Of a stretch of DNA of 64,000 nt, positions 17,462-26,200 are shown in pieces. The translations under genes and the position numbers were made by a program. The DNA comes from JAOTZA01 sp965224065 (GTDB lineage: Bacteria; Acidobacteriota; Thermoanaerobaculia; Multivoradales; JAHEKO01), in NCBI GenBank assembly GCA_965224065.1, contig CBDCYF010000005.1:496001-560000 (forward strand), given 5' to 3'. The notes beneath the pieces were generated by a model. The model saw only the letters and a list, made by a program, of their open reading frames with translations, was not told the origin of the DNA and made no database searches. Position 1 is the stretch's first letter. The number at the start of each line of letters is the position of its first letter.

Positions 17462-17958
17462 TGACCGAGAGCTTCACCGCCCCCTGGTCGCGTCTGCTCA
17501 AGTGGGTGAGCCTTGGCGTCTCGGGCATTCTCATTGGGGTCGTGTTTCTGGTTGCACGGGACCTGGCCACAAGCTCGTGGATCCGGGCGCTGGCGGTTCT
17601 TGGGACGCTGGCGGCGGTGCTGCTGAGCGCTCTTTTTACGATTCGCGGCTATGAGCTCGACGGCGCGGTGTTGCGGATCCGGCGCTTGCTCTGGAGCACT
17701 CTGCTGGAATTGGACGGGCTGCGGTCGGTCGAAGCGGATCCCGAGGCCATGAAGCGCTCGCTGCGGCTGTTCGGCAATGGCGGTCTGTTCTCGTTCACCG
17801 GGCTGTTCCGTAGCAAGAAGCTGGGCAACTACCGGGCCTACGTGACCGATCCCGGCAGGGCGGTGGTGCTCAAGTTCGGGAATCGAACCGTCGTGGTGAG
17901 TCCGGGCGATCCGACCCTCTTTGCCCGGCGGATCCAAGAGCTCCGCCGGCTGAGCTAG
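17461..17958 (+). CDS. Membrane protein with bacterial PH-like domain
   Basis: 165 aa from the ATG at 17461, sharing one base with the preceding stop. Two hydrophobic segments (about 15-35 and 42-62) are followed by a beta-rich C terminus (YELDGAVLRIRRLLWSTLLELDGLRSV, then AVVLKFGNRTVVVSPGDP), the pattern of bacterial PH-like proteins of the YdbS/YdbT or DUF kind. Probably co-transcribed with the phosphatase. Specific role unknown. Confidence 0.6.
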   Translation: MTESFTAPWSRLLKWVSLGVSGILIGVVFLVARDLATSSWIRALAVLGTLAAVLLSALFTIRGYELDGAVLRIRRLLWSTLLELDGLRSVEADPEAMKRSLRLFGNGGLFSFTGLFRSKKLGNYRAYVTDPGRAVVLKFGNRTVVVSPGDPTLFARRIQELRRLS

Positions 17959-18072
17959 TGGCCTAGCTCGCGCCGCAAACGGCGATTTTCGGGGTAGACT
18001 CTGCCGTCTCGGGGTCATCGTGAGCCGTGCGCCGGTGGCTCGACGTCGGTTCTTTTATACGCGACAGGTTCT

Positions 18073-18546
18073 GTGAGCAAGCGGAGGACAGCGAGAGCGA
18101 TGGCCCTCCAGATGCTCTATCAGAGTGAGCTGGGCGGTTCGACCGATGACGAGGTGGTCACCGCCTTTTTCCGATCGGCGGGTAGCGAGGGGGAGATTTC
18201 GCGCGGGCTCGGGCGCCAGGGGCTCTCGCCCAGGGCGGCCCAGGGCGCCATGGACTACGCAAAGACGCTGTTTCGCGGCGTCAGGGAGCATCGCGAGGAG
18301 ATCGACGAGCTGGTCCGCGCCCAAGCGGAGAATTGGAGACTCGAACGGATGCCGGCGGTGGACCGCAACATCTTGAGGTTGGCGGTCTATGAGCTCACCC
18401 GGCAGTCGGACGTGCCCAAGCTGGTGATCCTGGACGAAGCGATCGAGCTGGCCAAACGGTTTGGCTCGGAGAACTCCGGCCGTTTTGTAAACGGCGTGCT
18501 CGACGGCCTCTTGAAGAGCCATTCGTTCCCCGGAAGCATGACCTGA
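18073..18546 (+). CDS. nusB: Transcription antitermination factor NusB
   Basis: 157 aa, GTG start. All-helical NusB family: RRTARAMALQMLYQSEL at the N terminus, then EEIDELVRAQAENWRLERMPAVDRNILRLAVYEL and the conserved VILDEAIELAKRFGSENSGRFVNGVLDGL. NusB with NusE binds boxA in nascent rRNA to prevent premature termination. leuS starts 20 nt downstream, so the two are probably co-transcribed. Length and motifs are normal. Confidence 0.95.
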   Translation: MSKRRTARAMALQMLYQSELGGSTDDEVVTAFFRSAGSEGEISRGLGRQGLSPRAAQGAMDYAKTLFRGVREHREEIDELVRAQAENWRLERMPAVDRNILRLAVYELTRQSDVPKLVILDEAIELAKRFGSENSGRFVNGVLDGLLKSHSFPGSMT

Positions 18547-18565
18547 TCCCGACCTGAAGGTAGCA

Positions 18566-21040
18566 ATGTCCACGTACGACCATCGATCCATCGAAGCCAA
18601 ATGGCAGGGGCGCTGGGAGAAATCCCGCGGCGCCGAGGTGGATCTGCGCCGTGCGGCCGAGAAGTACTACATGCTGATGATGTATCCGTACCCGTCGGGC
18701 GACCGCTTGCACGTCGGGCACGGGCGCAACTACATCCTGGGCGATGCCCGGTTTCGCTACCTCAGGATGCGTGGCAAGCGGCCGCTCAACCCGATGGGCT
18801 GGGATTCCTTTGGACTGCCGGCCGAGAACGCCGCGATCGAGCGTCAGATCCACCCCCGAGACTGGACGCTCAACAACATCGCGGTGATGAAGGAGCAGTT
18901 CAAGCGCTGGGGGATCCTTTATGACTGGTCGAAGGAGGTCACCACCTGCGAACCCGGTTACTACCGCTGGAACCAGTGGCTGTTTCTCCGGATGCTCGAA
19001 GAAGGGCTGGCCTACAAGAAGAAGTCACCGGTCAATTGGTGCCCAAGCTGCCAGACCGTGCTGGCCAACGAGCAGGTTTCGGACGGCCTGTGCGACCGGT
19101 GTAAAAGCGAGGTGATCCAGCGCGACCTCGAGCAGTGGTTCCTGCGCATCACGGACTACGCCGAGCGGTTGCTGGCGGGCCTCGACGAGCTCGACGGCTG
19201 GCCCGAGAAGGTCCGAACCATGCAGCGGAACTGGATCGGCCGCTCGGAAGGGGCCGAGCTGGATTTCGAGGTGGTGGGGCAGGACGAGCCGCTGACCGTT
19301 TTCACCACCCGCCCCGACACGGTCCACGGCGCCACGTTTATGGTCCTGGCGCCGGAGCATCCGCTGGTCTCCCGACTGCTCGAGGGGCACCCCGGCCGGG
19401 AAGGTCTGGAGGCCTGGGTTCAAAAGGTCCGCAACACCCCACGAATCCAGCGCGAGGGGCAAGATGTCGAAAAGGAAGGCCGCGACACTGGAGCCCTGGC
19501 AGTCAATCCGGCAACGGGAGAGAAGATCCCGATCTGGATGGCCAACTATGTCCTGACCGGCTATGGCACGGGCGCCATCATGGCGGTCCCGGCCCATGAC
19601 GCCCGCGACCTCGCCTTTGCGCGCCAGGAGGGCCTCGGCGTGCGTCTGGTCTATCACCCCGAGGGCGAGGAGATCGACGCGGTGAGCCTCGAAGAACCGG
19701 TGCTCCACCAGGGCGTCATTCGCAATGCGCCGCCCTTTGACGGGTTCGAGGACGGTCCGGAGACCATCGCCAAGTTCATCTCCTGGACCGAGGAGCAGGG
19801 TTGGGGCCGGGCCCGGGTCACCTACAAGCTACGCGATTGGCTGATCTCACGACAGCGCTACTGGGGCACCCCGATTCCGGTCGTCTACTGTGATGAGTGC
19901 GGCATGGTGCCGGTGCCGATGGAGGATCTTCCGGTCGAGCTGCCGTACGACGTGGAGTTCACCGGCCGTCAAGGCAACCCGCTGGCCCGGAGCGACGAGT
20001 TTGTCCATGTGGAGTGTCCGTCTTGCGGTGGCGCCGCGAAACGCGATACCGACACCATGGACACGTTTGTCGACAGCTCGTGGTACTACCTGCGCTATCT
20101 GTCGGCCAAAGACGACGAGCGTATCTTTGACACCGAGCTGGCTTCCAAATGGATGGCGGTGGACCAGTACATCGGCGGCATCGAGCACGCAATCCTCCAT
20201 TTGCTCTACGCGCGGTTTGTCTGCCGGGTGCTGCACGATTTCGGCCTGGTGCCGGTCGAGGAGCCCTTCCAACGGCTCTTTAACCAGGGGATGATCACCC
20301 GCTACGCCGAAGCCAGCGGACGGGTGGAGAAGATGTCGAAATCGCGCGGCAACACGGTTTCCCCCGACGATCTAATCGAGCGGATGGGAGCCGATACCGA
20401 GCGCGTCTATACACTGTTTCTCGGACCTCCAGAGGATGAGGTGGAGTGGAACGACGACGCGGTCCTGGGCGCCTACCGGTTCCTCAACCGGGTGCACCGA
20501 ATCCGGGCCAAGCTCGCGGGCGCGCCGCCGCACGGTCCATCGGACGAGGACCTGGAGCGGGCCCGGCATGTCGCAATCAAGCGGGTCACCACCGATCTCG
20601 AACGATTCAAGTTCAACACCGCGGTGGCCGCCTTGATGGAGCTGCAAAACGCGCTGTCCAAGGCGCTGGAGGGAAAGACCGCCTCCAAGCTCACCTGCGA
20701 GGAGACCTTCGACACGCTGCTCAAGCTCCTGTACCCCATGGCGCCCCATCTCTGCGAGGAGCTTTGGGAGCTCCGGGGCCACGACGAGATGCTGCTCGAT
20801 GCCGACTGGCCCGAGCACGACGAAGCCAAGCTCGAGCGCGACCGTGTCACCCTGGTGGTCCAGATCGACGGCAAGCTGAGGGACCGGGTGGAAGTGGAGG
20901 CCGATGCATCCGAAGAGTCCATCCGACGATCCGTGCTGGAAAGCGATAAGGTCGGTCAGCATCTCGCCGGCCGCGAGGTGATCAAGACCGTGTTGATTCC
21001 GGGCCGGCTGGTGAATCTGGTGACGAGGAGTTCGCGATGA
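18566..21040 (+). CDS. leuS: Leucyl-tRNA synthetase
   Basis: 824 aa, normal bacterial length. The class I HIGH motif appears as HVGHGRNY near residue 50. Zinc-ribbon cysteines are in CPSCQTVLANEQVSDGLCDRC. The editing CP1 domain includes TTRPDT and GTGAIMAVPAHDARD. The KMSKS loop is KMSKSRGN at about residue 590, followed by the anticodon-binding region and a C-terminal domain (VVQIDGKLRDRVEV). It charges tRNA-Leu and hydrolyses mischarged products. The stop overlaps lptE by 4 nt (ATGA). Confidence 0.98.
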   Translation: MSTYDHRSIEAKWQGRWEKSRGAEVDLRRAAEKYYMLMMYPYPSGDRLHVGHGRNYILGDARFRYLRMRGKRPLNPMGWDSFGLPAENAAIERQIHPRDWTLNNIAVMKEQFKRWGILYDWSKEVTTCEPGYYRWNQWLFLRMLEEGLAYKKKSPVNWCPSCQTVLANEQVSDGLCDRCKSEVIQRDLEQWFLRITDYAERLLAGLDELDGWPEKVRTMQRNWIGRSEGAELDFEVVGQDEPLTVFTTRPDTVHGATFMVLAPEHPLVSRLLEGHPGREGLEAWVQKVRNTPRIQREGQDVEKEGRDTGALAVNPATGEKIPIWMANYVLTGYGTGAIMAVPAHDARDLAFARQEGLGVRLVYHPEGEEIDAVSLEEPVLHQGVIRNAPPFDGFEDGPETIAKFISWTEEQGWGRARVTYKLRDWLISRQRYWGTPIPVVYCDECGMVPVPMEDLPVELPYDVEFTGRQGNPLARSDEFVHVECPSCGGAAKRDTDTMDTFVDSSWYYLRYLSAKDDERIFDTELASKWMAVDQYIGGIEHAILHLLYARFVCRVLHDFGLVPVEEPFQRLFNQGMITRYAEASGRVEKMSKSRGNTVSPDDLIERMGADTERVYTLFLGPPEDEVEWNDDAVLGAYRFLNRVHRIRAKLAGAPPHGPSDEDLERARHVAIKRVTTDLERFKFNTAVAALMELQNALSKALEGKTASKLTCEETFDTLLKLLYPMAPHLCEELWELRGHDEMLLDADWPEHDEAKLERDRVTLVVQIDGKLRDRVEVEADASEESIRRSVLESDKVGQHLAGREVIKTVLIPGRLVNLVTRSSR

Positions 21041-21603
21041 CGAGCGCAAGCACAAGAGGACGTCGCACCCGGTCCGCAGGCGCGATCGTTCGAACGGCGA
21101 TGGCCCTGGCACTGGTGGCCGTATCACTCGGCGGGTGCGGCTACGCGCTGGTCGGGCGCAGCAGCTCGCTTCCCGAGGACATCCGCAGCATCTATGTCCA
21201 GACGCTGGGCAACCGCACCACGCGGACGCAGGTGGATCAGATCCTCACCCAGGCGATCGCCAACGAGTTTGTTCGCCGGCAGCGCTTTCGCGTCGTGTCG
21301 ACCCGGAGCGAGGCCGACGCGGTGCTGAGCGGCACCGTCAACCTCTTTCGAGTCCGGCCGGTAGCCTTCGGCACGCAGGGGAGGGCGCGGGAGTATGAGG
21401 TCTACATCGGCGGCGAGATGGAGTTCCGCCGCACCGGCGACTCCGACGAGGTGTTGTGGAAACAGACCAACTATCAGTTTCGTGAGACCTACGAGGCCGA
21501 CATCTCCGAGATCGAGTTCTTCAGCCGCGAGGATCAGGCGATCGAAGACGTGGCGGTGAAGTTCGCCGAGTCGATCGTCATCGACATCCTCGAGGGCTTC
21601 TAG
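21037..21603 (+). CDS. lptE: LPS-assembly lipoprotein LptE-like
   Basis: 188 aa. A long basic N terminus leads to a hydrophobic segment and lipobox SLGGC, so it should be an outer-membrane lipoprotein with Cys about residue 34. The rest is the LptE/DUF4136-like pattern with paired strands: YALVGRSSSLPEDIRSIYV, a helix (QILTQAIANEFV), then VVSTRSEADAVLSGTV and the long C-terminal helix. LptE plugs the LptD barrel in LPS export. The leuS-lptE adjacency matches many diderm genomes. LptD is not in the window. Confidence 0.85.
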   Translation: MTSASTRGRRTRSAGAIVRTAMALALVAVSLGGCGYALVGRSSSLPEDIRSIYVQTLGNRTTRTQVDQILTQAIANEFVRRQRFRVVSTRSEADAVLSGTVNLFRVRPVAFGTQGRAREYEVYIGGEMEFRRTGDSDEVLWKQTNYQFRETYEADISEIEFFSREDQAIEDVAVKFAESIVIDILEGF

Positions 21604-21636
21604 CCGCCCAAAGGGCTGACGGGGCGCTCGCGGCGC

Positions 21637-21900
21637 CTACGACAGATTTTGGACCGCTCGGGTGAGGCGGGCCTTGGTGCGGGCGGCGGTGTTGGCGTGG
21701 ATCGACCCCTTCTGCGCGGTCATGTCCACCAGCCGCAAGGTCTCGGGGAGCAGCTCTTTCGCCTTGTCCGCATCGCCGGCCTCGACCGTCGACCGGAGCT
21801 TTTTGACCGCCGTGCGCATCATCGATTTGCCAGCCCGGTTTCGTTCCCGGCGCGTCGTGTCCTGTCGCACGCGCTTGGCGGCGGATTTCGTATTGGCCAT
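21637..21900 (-). CDS. rpsT: 30S ribosomal protein S20
   Basis: 87 aa. Canonical S20: MANTKSAAKRVRQ start, NRAGKSMMRTAVKKL, then VDMTAQKGSIHANTAARTKARL at the C terminus. It binds 16S rRNA and is needed for 30S assembly. It faces lptE tail to tail across 33 nt. The leader contains three tandem repeats (21913-21963). Confidence 0.98.
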   Translation of the reverse strand: MANTKSAAKRVRQDTTRRERNRAGKSMMRTAVKKLRSTVEAGDADKAKELLPETLRLVDMTAQKGSIHANTAARTKARLTRAVQNLS

Positions 21901-21912
21901 TCGGATACCTTC

Positions 21913-21963
21913 CTGATGTGGAAAACGCCTGATGTGGAAAAACAGCTGATGTAGGGAAACGCC
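21913..21963 (-). repeat. Three tandem 16-17-nt repeats in the rpsT leader
   Basis: CTGATGTGGAAAACGC (21913), CTGATGTGGAAAAACAG (21929) and CTGATGTAGGGAAACGCC (21946), given as read on the plus strand, lie 12-63 nt upstream of rpsT. They could be a protein-binding array or part of the mRNA leader, where S20 genes are commonly autoregulated. Confidence 0.6.
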
Positions 21964-22015
21964 CGTGCGCGGAGCCGCCGCGGGCCTTTGGAGCCCGGAA
22001 GTCTAGCCCCCGCGG

Positions 22016-22816
22016 CTAGTTGGGGTCAACACCCAGGCTGTCCAGGCGCTGACGAGCCAGGTCGGCCTCGTCGGTCTGCGAGTACTGCCGGATCACGTTC
22101 CGGAGCTGGACGATCCCCTGGTTGCGCTGATTCATCTCGAGATAGGCGAAGCCTTTCTTGAGCATGGCGCTGGCGGTCTTGTCGCTACGCTGGAAGTTGG
22201 TGAGGATCGAGTCAAACTCCTGGATGGCTTGCGGGTATTTGCGCTGGCTGAAGTAACACTCGCCGATCCAGTAGGTTGCGTTGTCCGAGAGGTCGGTTCC
22301 CGGGAAGGCCTCGAGATAGCGTCGGAAACCGAGAATCGCCAAGTCGTACTTGCCGCCGAGATAGTCATTGTAGGCGGCTTGATAGAGCGCCCGGGGATCT
22401 TCGGGCGGCTTGACCACCGGGCTCTGCCCGGCGCGCGGGCCCGCCAGGGCGCCGCCCAGAGAGCTTCTCACCGCCTGGAGCTCCTGATTGGTGGCGGTGA
22501 TCTGCTGGGAAAGCTGGGTGAGTCGGTAGTTGGTGTCCCCCAGGCTCGCCTGAAGCTGTTCGATCTGGGTCGAGAGCTGCTCGAGACCGACCATCATGTC
22601 GGCCTCGGACTTGATCAACGCCTGGGTGCGAGTCGAGACCTCATCGCGCAGCTCGGCGACCTCGTCCTTGCTCGATGTCTGGCGCTGAAGCTGGAGAAGC
22701 TGACGCTGGACGTCGCTGAGCTGGGCCTGTAGCCCTTCGATGTCGCTGGTGGACACGCAACCGGTCGCCAGACCGGCCGCTACCGCCAGAGCGGGGTAGA
22801 ACGAGCGTCCACTCAC
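22016..22816 (-). CDS. cpoB: Tol-Pal system protein CpoB/YbgF (lipoprotein form)
   Basis: 266 aa. N-terminal lipobox LATGC at about residue 20, then a coiled coil (about 30-120: LQAQLSDVQRQLLQLQRQ) and three TPR units (ALYQAAYNDYLGGKYDLAILGFRRYLEAFP, NATYWIGECYFSQRKYPQAIQEFD, SAMLKKGFAYLEMNQ). In Escherichia coli CpoB couples Tol to peptidoglycan synthesis at division but is a periplasmic protein; the lipobox here suggests membrane anchoring. Last gene of the tol-pal cluster, 19 nt after pal. Confidence 0.92.
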   Translation of the reverse strand: MSGRSFYPALAVAAGLATGCVSTSDIEGLQAQLSDVQRQLLQLQRQTSSKDEVAELRDEVSTRTQALIKSEADMMVGLEQLSTQIEQLQASLGDTNYRLTQLSQQITATNQELQAVRSSLGGALAGPRAGQSPVVKPPEDPRALYQAAYNDYLGGKYDLAILGFRRYLEAFPGTDLSDNATYWIGECYFSQRKYPQAIQEFDSILTNFQRSDKTASAMLKKGFAYLEMNQRNQGIVQLRNVIRQYSQTDEADLARQRLDSLGVDPN

Positions 22817-22834
22817 GAAGTGAGGCCCGAGCGG

Positions 22835-23416
22835 CTAGCCCCGCTTCTCGGCGGCGTAGAAGGCCGCGCGCCGGTTCTGCGACCAACAGCTCTCGGCCGA
22901 GACCGCGCAGGTGGGCCGTTCCTCGCCGTAGCTGATGGTCCTCATCTGGTCCGCCGGGACTCCCAGCGAAAGTAGATACGAGCGCGCGGCGTTGGCGCGC
23001 CGCTCGCCGAGAGCCAGGTTGTACTCGTTGGTGCCGCGCTCGTCGCAGTGTCCCTCGACCCGGAAGACGAGCTCGGGGTTCTCGCGCATAAAGGTGGCGT
23101 TCTTGGCCAGCCGGTCGCGGGCGGCAGCCTGTAGCTCATACTTGTCGAATTCGAAGAAAACGTCTCCGATCAGCCCATAGTAGGGGCTGTCGGGGTTCCT
23201 GGTCGCGTCGTTGAAGGCCTCGATATCCTCGTCCCACAGGGGTTTCTCGTCCATTGTCGTAGGCGGAGCCGGGGGAGGAGTCACCGGCGTCGAGGGCGGC
23301 GGGGCCGGTGGTTCTTCGATGACCGGTGCGGGCGGACTCTCTTTGGGGCCACAACCGACGACCAGGAACAAGGTTGCAGTCAGAGTACAGGCCAATGCGA
23401 TCCACTTGCGATTCAT
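22835..23416 (-). CDS. pal: Peptidoglycan-associated lipoprotein Pal
   Basis: 193 aa from the ATG at 23416, preceded by AAGGAGATAC. Signal peptide with lipobox LVVGC, then a long Pro-rich linker (about 30-65), then an OmpA-like domain: VFFEFDKYELQAAARDRLAKNA, VEGHCDERGTNEYN and LGERRANAARSYL. These carry the diaminopimelate-binding Asp and Arg. Pal links the outer membrane to peptidoglycan and is recycled by TolB. Normal family features. Confidence 0.96.
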   Translation of the reverse strand: MNRKWIALACTLTATLFLVVGCGPKESPPAPVIEEPPAPPPSTPVTPPPAPPTTMDEKPLWDEDIEAFNDATRNPDSPYYGLIGDVFFEFDKYELQAAARDRLAKNATFMRENPELVFRVEGHCDERGTNEYNLALGERRANAARSYLLSLGVPADQMRTISYGEERPTCAVSAESCWSQNRRAAFYAAEKRG

Positions 23417-23548
23417 CCGTATCTCCTTCGTTCCCACAATCGTGCCGGTTCACCCGCGGGGTACAACTCCCCTCAATCCTCTAAACGGGCCTACTGTAGC
23501 AGGAGGGTTTCCCACCATTCAATACTTTTCTTCAACAGATTTCGGAAC

Positions 23549-24955
23549 TTATTCGAGGTAACCGGACCAGTCGGGCGCCCAGTTGTTGCCCCGCCGGGTG
23601 AGCTGACGATGCCCTCTTCCGGAGAGATCGACCACATAGATCTGGGTGGTGGTCCCCGAGCGCGAGCTGCGAGTCGTGGTGTAGGCGATCTTGCGGCCGT
23701 CGGGCGAGAAGCTCGGCGATTCGTGACTCCCCGGCACGCCTTCGGTCAAAAGGCGCGTCTCATTGGTGGTCAGGTCGGTCAGGGCCAGATCGAAGCTGGT
23801 GCCGCTCTTACGCCGTGACGAGTGGGCGATCTTGGCGCCGTCCGGGCTCCACTCGGCGCCGTCGTTGTAATCCCCAGTGAAGGTCGCTCGTCGCAGATCG
23901 GTGCCATCGACACTGATGACATAGATCTGCGGACGCCCCGAGCGGCCCGAGGTAAACGCGATCTCACGCCCGGTCGGGCTCCACGCCGGGTTGGTGTCGA
24001 TGCCACCGGAATTGGTGAGCCGCACGAGGTTCGAGCCGTCGCGGTTGGCGACAAAGATCTCGGTGTTGCCCCCGCCGACGGTCCGGCCAAAGGCGATCCG
24101 GCGGCCGTCAGGCGAAAAGGCGGGCGAGCTGTTGAACTGGCTGCGGACGACCGGGGTCTTGGCGCCGGTGCGGACATCCACCGAATAGATCGACACCAGG
24201 TTGTTCTCGACATAAGTCGTGTAGGCAATGGCGTCGGCGCGTGGGCTCCAAGCGGGAGACATCGACAGTGACTCGTGCGCGGTGATCGCCCGCTGGTTCC
24301 AGCCGTCGTAGTCCATCAGGTAGATCTCGCGGCGCGAGTCACCCCGCTTGGTCTTGCCGTCGCGGTCCGAGTGAAAGGCGATCGCCGTCAAGGCCACGCC
24401 GCGGCGCCCGGTAAAGGCGCGAACGATCTCGTCGGCAAAGGTGTGAGCTATCCGTCGCACCAGCTCGTATCCGCCGCGGTACCGCTTGCCGATGATGGTC
24501 TCTCCCCCGGTGAGCTGAAAAACCCGCCCTTCGAGAACCAAAAGCCCACCCTCCTCGCGCACCGCGGACTCGAGCAAGAACTCGTTGCCCAGCGACTGGT
24601 ATCGGGGCGCGTCCCGCTCGCGGTCGCCACTCAGGTTGAGAACGGAGAGCTGCTCGGGGCCCTGGACCGCGAACACCCCGCTCGAGTCCAAGTCGGATCG
24701 TAGGACGCGGGTCAGCTCGGCGGCGGCCTCGCGGGCTCGCGAAGTGGCGTTTGTCGTGCCCGCGTCGGGGACCGCGATCCGAATCTGCGCTCGCTGCCGG
24801 CTCGGGTCGAGAACGACGATGATGTCTTCGGGTGTCTCGTCCTGGTCCTGTGGGCGGGGGGCCGCCACGAGGCTCGCGCCGGTGATCAAAAGGCCGGCCA
24901 GAGCGACGAGGCTGGCCCGAAGGGGTGTTTTGTGCAGGACGATCTCTCTAGTCAT
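23549..24955 (-). CDS. tolB: Tol-Pal translocation protein TolB
   Basis: 468 aa from ATG 24955, which gives a clean signal peptide (TPLRASLVALAGLLITGASLVAA); a GTG at 24979 overlapping the upstream stop is an alternative. The N-terminal alpha/beta domain (about 40-190) is followed by a six-bladed propeller with repeated SPAWSPRADAIAYTTY, SPAFSPDGRRIAFGR, NPAWSPTGREIAFTS, SPSFSPDGRKIAYTT motifs. TolB sits in the periplasm and competes with peptidoglycan for Pal. Confidence 0.95.
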   Translation of the reverse strand: MTREIVLHKTPLRASLVALAGLLITGASLVAAPRPQDQDETPEDIIVVLDPSRQRAQIRIAVPDAGTTNATSRAREAAAELTRVLRSDLDSSGVFAVQGPEQLSVLNLSGDRERDAPRYQSLGNEFLLESAVREEGGLLVLEGRVFQLTGGETIIGKRYRGGYELVRRIAHTFADEIVRAFTGRRGVALTAIAFHSDRDGKTKRGDSRREIYLMDYDGWNQRAITAHESLSMSPAWSPRADAIAYTTYVENNLVSIYSVDVRTGAKTPVVRSQFNSSPAFSPDGRRIAFGRTVGGGNTEIFVANRDGSNLVRLTNSGGIDTNPAWSPTGREIAFTSGRSGRPQIYVISVDGTDLRRATFTGDYNDGAEWSPDGAKIAHSSRRKSGTSFDLALTDLTTNETRLLTEGVPGSHESPSFSPDGRKIAYTTTRSSRSGTTTQIYVVDLSGRGHRQLTRRGNNWAPDWSGYLE

Positions 24956-24975
24956 GATGTGCTTGCAACCGTGTG

Positions 24976-25737
24976 TCACCGGATAACCAGGCTCACCCCC
25001 AAGGAGGGGTGAGGATAGCTCGCCGGCAGTGGCGGAAGGGGAGAGGAAAGCTGCACCGCCCGCAGCCCCGCGAGGTCAAAAGACGCAGAGCCCGAGGGTT
25101 GGGTGATCTCGACTTCCGAGAGCTCGCCGTCGCGGCCGATCCGAAAGTGCACGATCACCTCGACGCCCTGAACCGCCGGACGGAGCCAATGGCTGCCGAT
25201 GATCACCAGCATCTGCTCGAGGTAGTAGTCGTAGCGGAAGTTCGGGTCGTCCACACCCGCCTGGGCGCCAAAGGGAGTGGTGCCGAGGGACGAACCATCG
25301 GGACCCCCACGGCGCTGAGCGAGCCCGGCATCCGGAGCCGGACCGTCGGTCGGGGCCGTCGTTTCCGCGGGCGCACCCAGATCGGCGGCGGGCGCCGGCT
25401 GGCGTGCCGGCGGCTCGGTCTCGGGCGAAGGCATCGCCATCTTCTCTTCGCTCTCGGTCTTTGCCGGAGGCGGTGGTTCGGGCTCGGGCTCGCGGATGGG
25501 CTCTTTCCGCGCCGGGACGGGCCGTGGCTCCGCCACACCCAGCGCCTGGACCGGCACGATCTGCACCCGGGTGAACTGCTCCGGAGGGCGGTGGCGCGCC
25601 GCCAGCGCCGGTGCCAGGATAAACGCCAGCACAAACCCAACGTGGAGTGCCAGCGAGAAACCGACGCTCAGGCCATGCCGTCGGCCGGCGGTCACGTCCT
25701 GGCGCGCCTCGAGGATCTGGTCGACGGCGTCTCGCAA
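24976..25737 (-). CDS. tolA: TolA/TonB-type energy-transducing protein
   Basis: 253 aa. A short cytoplasmic N terminus and one membrane helix (about 24-46, SVGFSLALHVGFVLAFIL) are followed by a Pro/Glu/Ala-rich periplasmic spacer (about 55-150). The C-terminal domain is TonB/TolA-like (YYLEQMLVIIGSHWLRPAVQGVEVIVHFRIGRDGELSEVEI). Placed between tolR and tolB, it should carry proton-motive energy from TolQR to TolB-Pal. The spacer is Pro-rich like TonB rather than Ala/Lys-helical like E. coli TolA. Confidence 0.88.
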   Translation of the reverse strand: MRDAVDQILEARQDVTAGRRHGLSVGFSLALHVGFVLAFILAPALAARHRPPEQFTRVQIVPVQALGVAEPRPVPARKEPIREPEPEPPPPAKTESEEKMAMPSPETEPPARQPAPAADLGAPAETTAPTDGPAPDAGLAQRRGGPDGSSLGTTPFGAQAGVDDPNFRYDYYLEQMLVIIGSHWLRPAVQGVEVIVHFRIGRDGELSEVEITQPSGSASFDLAGLRAVQLSSPLPPLPASYPHPSLGVSLVIR

Positions 25738-25746
25738 GAATCGACC

Positions 25747-26178
25747 TCAGCGGCCCCTCGGCGGTGGCTCGGTGACCAGCCCGACTTGCGTGATGCCACC
25801 CTGGTGCAGCAGATCTAGAACCTCCATGACATCGGCATAGACCAGTGCGCCATCGGCCTTGAGGTAGAGGCTTTCGTCGCCCCGCGCCTGGAGCACCGGT
25901 GAAAGCCTCTCGACCAGTTGGCTGGGATGCACGGGGTCACCCTGCATATAGACAATTCCGTCGCGGTTCATCGACAAGACCAGCGGATCTTCGACCCGCA
26001 GCGGCAGCGGCTCCGAGTCGGCTACCGGCAGGTTGACCTCAATCCCAGGGTGCAACATCGGTGCCGCGATCATAAAGATGATCAGCAGCACCATCATCAC
26101 GTCCACCAGGGGCGTGATGTTGATCTCCGCCATCTCGGTCTGCTCGTCGGCGCCGGGCGGAAGAAGACTGAAAGCCAT
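25747..26178 (-). CDS. tolR: ExbD/TolR family protein
   Basis: 143 aa. After EMAEINITPLVDVMMVLLIIFMIAAPML comes a single transmembrane helix carrying the conserved Asp of the proton channel (PLVDVM). The periplasmic domain ends with the ALVYADVMEVLDLLHQGGITQVGL pattern. TolR works with TolQ to harvest proton-motive force. Lies 22 nt from tolQ and 9 nt from tolA. Confidence 0.95.
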   Translation of the reverse strand: MAFSLLPPGADEQTEMAEINITPLVDVMMVLLIIFMIAAPMLHPGIEVNLPVADSEPLPLRVEDPLVLSMNRDGIVYMQGDPVHPSQLVERLSPVLQARGDESLYLKADGALVYADVMEVLDLLHQGGITQVGLVTEPPPRGR

Positions 26179-26200
26179 CGCAGTTTCCCGTGGACTCCGG

